Shown here: positions 61,373 through 64,000 of the stretch, one piece after another
Position numbering within the stretch: the stretch's first letter is position 1
Layout of the letters: every line of letters starts with the position of its first letter
Assembly (NCBI GenBank): GCA_965219565.1
Contig: OZ244780.1
Span: 1,798,001-1,862,000 of the forward strand
DNA from: DAOUJI01 sp965219565
GTDB lineage: Bacteria > Chloroflexota > Dehalococcoidia > Lucifugimonadales > JAGWBF01
Reading direction: 5' to 3'
Length of the DNA: 64,000 bases
The notes under the pieces: generated by a model
Told to the model about the DNA's origin: nothing
Databases searched by the model: none
Seen by the model: the letters and a program-made list of their open reading frames with translations, nothing else
Position numbers and translations under genes: made by a program

Positions 61373-61703
61373 TCGCGGCCTGCTGTGTGGATGGCACGGG
61401 CACTTCGATGTCCAGCAGGGGCGCGTATTGCTGTCCGCCGTAGCAGTCCCCGTCCTCCAGGTCTCCGGAGTAGACGGGTCTGGGTATGGAGAACTTTATG
61501 GCCAGAGCGTTGTCGCAGTTAAAGAAGAGCACATCCTCCTCGTTCTGCTTGTACATCTCCGCGACCAGCTTCTTGTTCAGCGCCCCGGAGTCGCGCACCT
61601 TCTCGTACACGTCCGGGTCGTCGAACATAATGTCGAAGGTCAATACAAAAGGTCCGGCGTTCTTGCTGCGCACCAGTTTGGTGACTTCCCATAGCTTGAC
61701 CAT
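61365..61703 (-). CDS. DUF4387 protein (AtuA partner)
   Basis: A 112-residue protein with the DUF4387 pattern R-S-K-N-A-G-P-F-hydrophobic-L-T-x-D-I-hydrophobic-F near the start. In many genomes this small domain is fused to or adjacent to DUF1446/AtuA proteins, exactly as here with a nine-base gap. Function unknown; it is probably a subunit of the same enzyme. AGAGG lies upstream of the ATG. Confidence 0.88.
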   Translation of the reverse strand: MVKLWEVTKLVRSKNAGPFVLTFDIMFDDPDVYEKVRDSGALNKKLVAEMYKQNEEDVLFFNCDNALAIKFSIPRPVYSGDLEDGDCYGGQQYAPLLDIEVPVPSTQQAANG

Positions 61704-61712
61704 GTTATGCCT

Positions 61713-63086
61713 CTATACTGCCGACACCATTGTGGGAAACATCTCGTAGGGATCGGCGGGTTCGACTACGTGGTTCATGTTAAACCTGTGGGTGGCGCCC
61801 CGGTGCAGCACCGACGGGCTGTACGGGAAGGCCAGGGCGCTGATTAGCCCGTGCCATTCGGGAACGGGGAAGTGGAGGGCCAGGTGATGGGCGCTGTCGG
61901 CCAATTGACCCGCCAGGTCCTGGTCGGGAGCTGTGACCTCTATGATGAGGCATATCTCGTGGCCCGGAGTCGTCACCGGCTCAAGCGCTCCCATTGCGCC
62001 GTTTCGCCCGTAGACTCGGAAGAAGACAGAGTAGTCCTTGTCCATCTCCAGGCCGCCGAACGCATCCCGGATGCGCAGAGCCAACCGCTCCTTCATCCGG
62101 CTGAGCCAGTCGTCTATCTGGCGGATGATAATGGGGTCTCGAATGGCCCCTATCACGATGCTCTGGTATCCGGCCAGCTCAACCCCTTCCAGCTTCACCG
62201 TATACCGTTCCGCCGGGACCCATTGGCTGTTGGTCACCTTGACCGCCCGGTCCGACACCGCTTCATACATCGCGTCGGTCGTGTCCAGCATCCCGGAGGA
62301 CTCATACAGGTGGTACGGATCAGCGTTTTCATACAGGGTATGAGAGGCCACGCTTTGGGGCGTGCACCAGAGTTCGTCGGCGGGAGGCTCCACGATGAAG
62401 TGGTCTTTTCGTATGGTGGCGAACATGCAGTCGGGCGACTTCCGGAGCGCCACGGAAGCGGCGCCGCACTCCAGAATCTTTGCGGCGTGCCAAACCGGCC
62501 CTTCCGGGAACCCACGGGCCAGAGGCATGGCTGCGAAAAGAGTGGTGTCGCTGGCTCTGCCTCCGACTATGACGTCGGCTCCGTCGTCCAGGGCCTTGGC
62601 GATGGGTTCGGCCCCCATCATACCCACGATATGGATGCTCCGGTTTATGACCTCGTCGTCCAGATGGGGGGCTGGGTTTAGAGGAGTTATCTTGCCCTCT
62701 TTCATCTTGGACTTCAGGTACTCCCTGTCCTGCTCCGAGTGAATGACCGCCATGTTGAAATGGAGGTCCTCTTCGCGGGCGATTTCCTTGACGATGTCCA
62801 CCGTCCACTGGACGTTCAAGTCTCCGCCCGCCGACCCGGCTGAGCCTATGATCACCGGGACACTGGCCTTCCGTCCGGCCCGGAGCATCAGCCTGATGTC
62901 CCGCTTGACGGCGGGGCGGGAGAAGTGGCATTTCCCCGTAGCCAGTGCGTCCGGCCCTCCGTCGGTGGAGCCTGCGTCGGCCGCGATGAAGTGAGGCTCC
63001 CACTCCATGGCCTTCTTAAGGGACTCTTCCAGGTAGCCTGATCCCAGCATTCCGGTGGCGGAAAGGGCTCGTATCTCATCCATCAT
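61713..63086 (-). CDS. AtuA-like protein (DUF1446)
   Basis: A 457-residue cytosolic protein of the acyclic terpene utilisation AtuA/DUF1446 family. Signatures include FIAADAGSTDGGP, IIGSAGSAGGDLNV, a conserved H-hydrophobic-V-G-M-M-GAEP, and VGGRASDTTLFAA. AtuA belongs to a pathway for citronellol/geraniol breakdown in Pseudomonas, but relatives occur widely in hydroxyacid catabolic clusters and the reaction is not settled. It is the first gene of the long minus-strand run. GGAG lies about nine bases before the ATG. Confidence 0.87.
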   Translation of the reverse strand: MMDEIRALSATGMLGSGYLEESLKKAMEWEPHFIAADAGSTDGGPDALATGKCHFSRPAVKRDIRLMLRAGRKASVPVIIGSAGSAGGDLNVQWTVDIVKEIAREEDLHFNMAVIHSEQDREYLKSKMKEGKITPLNPAPHLDDEVINRSIHIVGMMGAEPIAKALDDGADVIVGGRASDTTLFAAMPLARGFPEGPVWHAAKILECGAASVALRKSPDCMFATIRKDHFIVEPPADELWCTPQSVASHTLYENADPYHLYESSGMLDTTDAMYEAVSDRAVKVTNSQWVPAERYTVKLEGVELAGYQSIVIGAIRDPIIIRQIDDWLSRMKERLALRIRDAFGGLEMDKDYSVFFRVYGRNGAMGALEPVTTPGHEICLIIEVTAPDQDLAGQLADSAHHLALHFPVPEWHGLISALAFPYSPSVLHRGATHRFNMNHVVEPADPYEMFPTMVSAV

Positions 63087-63240
63087 TGGAGGTTCTCCTG
63101 AACAGCTTAATTGCGGCGTCCGCAGAACGCGGAACTAGGCGGCGTTTGCCTTGGAGCATACTTGGCCCTCATAAGGCTGTCAAGAAACGTAGGCGTCGCC
63201 GACCGAGGCAGAACGGCTGCTTGGGACGTAGCGTGTAAGG

Positions 63241-63999
63241 TTACTCTCTAACGTCGGCCCCAGGTTGCGGTCCCGGCTGTTCCGGAGGCGGAGGGAAAGG
63301 GGGTCTAGGCCGCCTGCGGGGCGTTCGTGTGGTCAAGCGGCTGCCGAAACGGTTGGCCAAATATGCGATTCCTGCCACTATGATGATCACCGGACTGAAG
63401 ATGGCCAGCCACGTGAGCGCTATCAGGGCAACCTTGGCTACCGCGGTGAGAGCTCTGATGGCTGATTTCGCGGTGCCGCCGATGTTCCAGCCGCCTACGG
63501 TGAAGCCCTCCGTTTCAGTGACCCGCACGCTGAATGAAGACGAGCCCGATACCCGCCCGGCTTCGCTCATTGCGCTGACAGTCACTGACACCGTGTAGGG
63601 TGTGGGCCTGTAGTCTGCAAAGCTGTGGGGCGCCGTCACCCGCGTCTCCCGTTCCTCGGGGACGCCAGTGATCGTGGGAGAGCCGTCGCCGAAGTCCCAC
63701 CGGTATTGGTAGTCCCACAGCTCTTCGGGGCGGGTGAAAGACGCGTTGTATTCCAGGTCGTCGCCTTCCTCGACGGTGCGGTAATCTCCGGCGAACACCT
63801 CTATGGTCGGGACGCGGCTCACCGACACCTCCAGAGAATCGAACCCCTCGGCTCTTCCGTCCGCTCCTACGCCGGATAGGTCTATCTTGACGATGTAAGG
63901 GGAGTCGCGGTCGTCGTCGTAGACGTGGTTCACTGTGGCTGTGACCCGCTCCCCATTCGGTCTCGGCGCGCTTCCGGCGCCCGACGCCGACGTTCCGTC
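63241..63999 (-). CDS. PKD-domain membrane protein, N-terminus beyond the window
   Basis: The C-terminal 252 residues of a larger exported protein; the frame is open to the window edge, so the apparent GTG start at 63933 is not the true start. It shows the end of one PKD-like repeat (ERVTATVNHVYDDD) and a second complete PKD domain with the hallmark YRWDFGDGS and a H-x-F-A-x-Y-x-P-T-P-Y-T-V-S-V-T-V strand. A membrane segment follows (about 35 residues rich in Ile/Val/Ala/Leu), then a basic Pro-rich tail of about 35 residues. It is probably a cell-surface protein with a C-terminal anchor and a cytosolic tail. Confidence 0.82.
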   Translation of the reverse strand, partial: DGTSASGAGSAPRPNGERVTATVNHVYDDDRDSPYIVKIDLSGVGADGRAEGFDSLEVSVSRVPTIEVFAGDYRTVEEGDDLEYNASFTRPEELWDYQYRWDFGDGSPTITGVPEERETRVTAPHSFADYRPTPYTVSVTVSAMSEAGRVSGSSSFSVRVTETEGFTVGGWNIGGTAKSAIRALTAVAKVALIALTWLAIFSPVIIIVAGIAYLANRFGSRLTTRTPRRRPRPPFPPPPEQPGPQPGADVRE

Positions 64000-64000
64000 G

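Noticed and set aside
1..64000. CRISPR arrays, tRNA or rRNA genes, integrase or attachment sites
   Set aside because: No regularly spaced repeats, tRNA cloverleaf-like segments, rRNA stretches or integrase motifs were seen on reading both strands by eye. A tRNA or small-RNA scan was not possible.

Overview
The window is a 64 kb piece of a bacterial chromosome with high coding density, moderately high GC and short operons on both strands. I infer a Chloroflexota genome of the Dehalococcoidia / SAR202 type, from gene content and not from a search. The content behind this is a cytosolic reductive-dehalogenase-like protein, tandem copies of metal-dependent amidohydrolases, M20 peptidases and alpha/beta hydrolases, an NHL-repeat lyase-like protein, a Lut lactate-type module beside AtuA/DUF4387, and housekeeping runs such as ruvC-ruvA-uvrB and rsmD-coaD. 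Several promoters are close to sigma-70 consensus, and most genes have AGGAGG-like ribosome binding sites. No rRNA, tRNA, CRISPR array, prophage or complete insertion sequence was seen.

Layout. 1-6.0 kb: a repeat-bearing intergenic region, an MBL hydrolase, an NHL protein and an RdhA-like iron-sulfur protein, each with its own promoter, facing two thioredoxin-fold lipoproteins across a bidirectional terminator. 6.1-14.8 kb: ogt, then replication and repair genes on the minus strand (polA-dnaE) and the operon rsmD-coaD-coiled-coil protein. 14.8-17.4 kb: a TPP riboswitch with terminator controlling thiG-thiE-thiS, then a nicotinamidase-like gene. 17.6-23.8 kb: an Ldh-family dehydrogenase, an L-2-hydroxyglutarate oxidase-like gene, comF, two tandem alpha/beta hydrolases, a small unknown protein and an IS630-type transposase fragment. 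23.8-29.9 kb: yebC-ruvC-ruvA-uvrB, rimI, a lone GIY-YIG protein and coaE. 29.9-36.5 kb: coaE runs into a NorQ/CbbQ-type ATPase, a CoA-type Nudix hydrolase and a 1107-residue NorD/CbbO-type VWA protein, followed by hicBA and an AT-richer Abi_C protein that looks like a small transferred defence patch. 36.6-39.3 kb: two tandem amidohydrolases. 39.4-47.0 kb: the DUF2157/GDYXXLXY pair, a CinA-like protein and a Gld-type ABC operon with DUF4340. 47.0-52.8 kb: speH-speB polyamine genes, an M50-CBS protease, a cysteine desulfurase, a lipoprotein and a polyprenol-kinase-like protein. 52.8-56.8 kb: two tandem M20 amidohydrolases and glycerate kinase. 56.8-63.1 kb: one long minus-strand run of AtuA-like, DUF4387, SDR, lutA, lutB, lutC and a HEPN/MNT pair. 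The window ends inside a PKD-domain membrane protein.

How the genes work together. Most catabolic genes point to oxidation of small organic and hydroxy acids (Ldh, LhgO, LutABC, glycerate kinase, AtuA/SDR) and hydrolysis of amides or esters (amidohydrolases, M20 peptidases, alpha/beta hydrolases). The best candidates for undescribed biology are the CoaE / NorQ / Nudix / NorD cluster, which has no RuBisCO or nitric oxide reductase client in view; the AtuA-DUF4387-SDR-LutABC run; the HEPN/MNT pair with a broken nucleotidyltransferase motif; and a ThiS that carries two residues after its C-terminal glycines.
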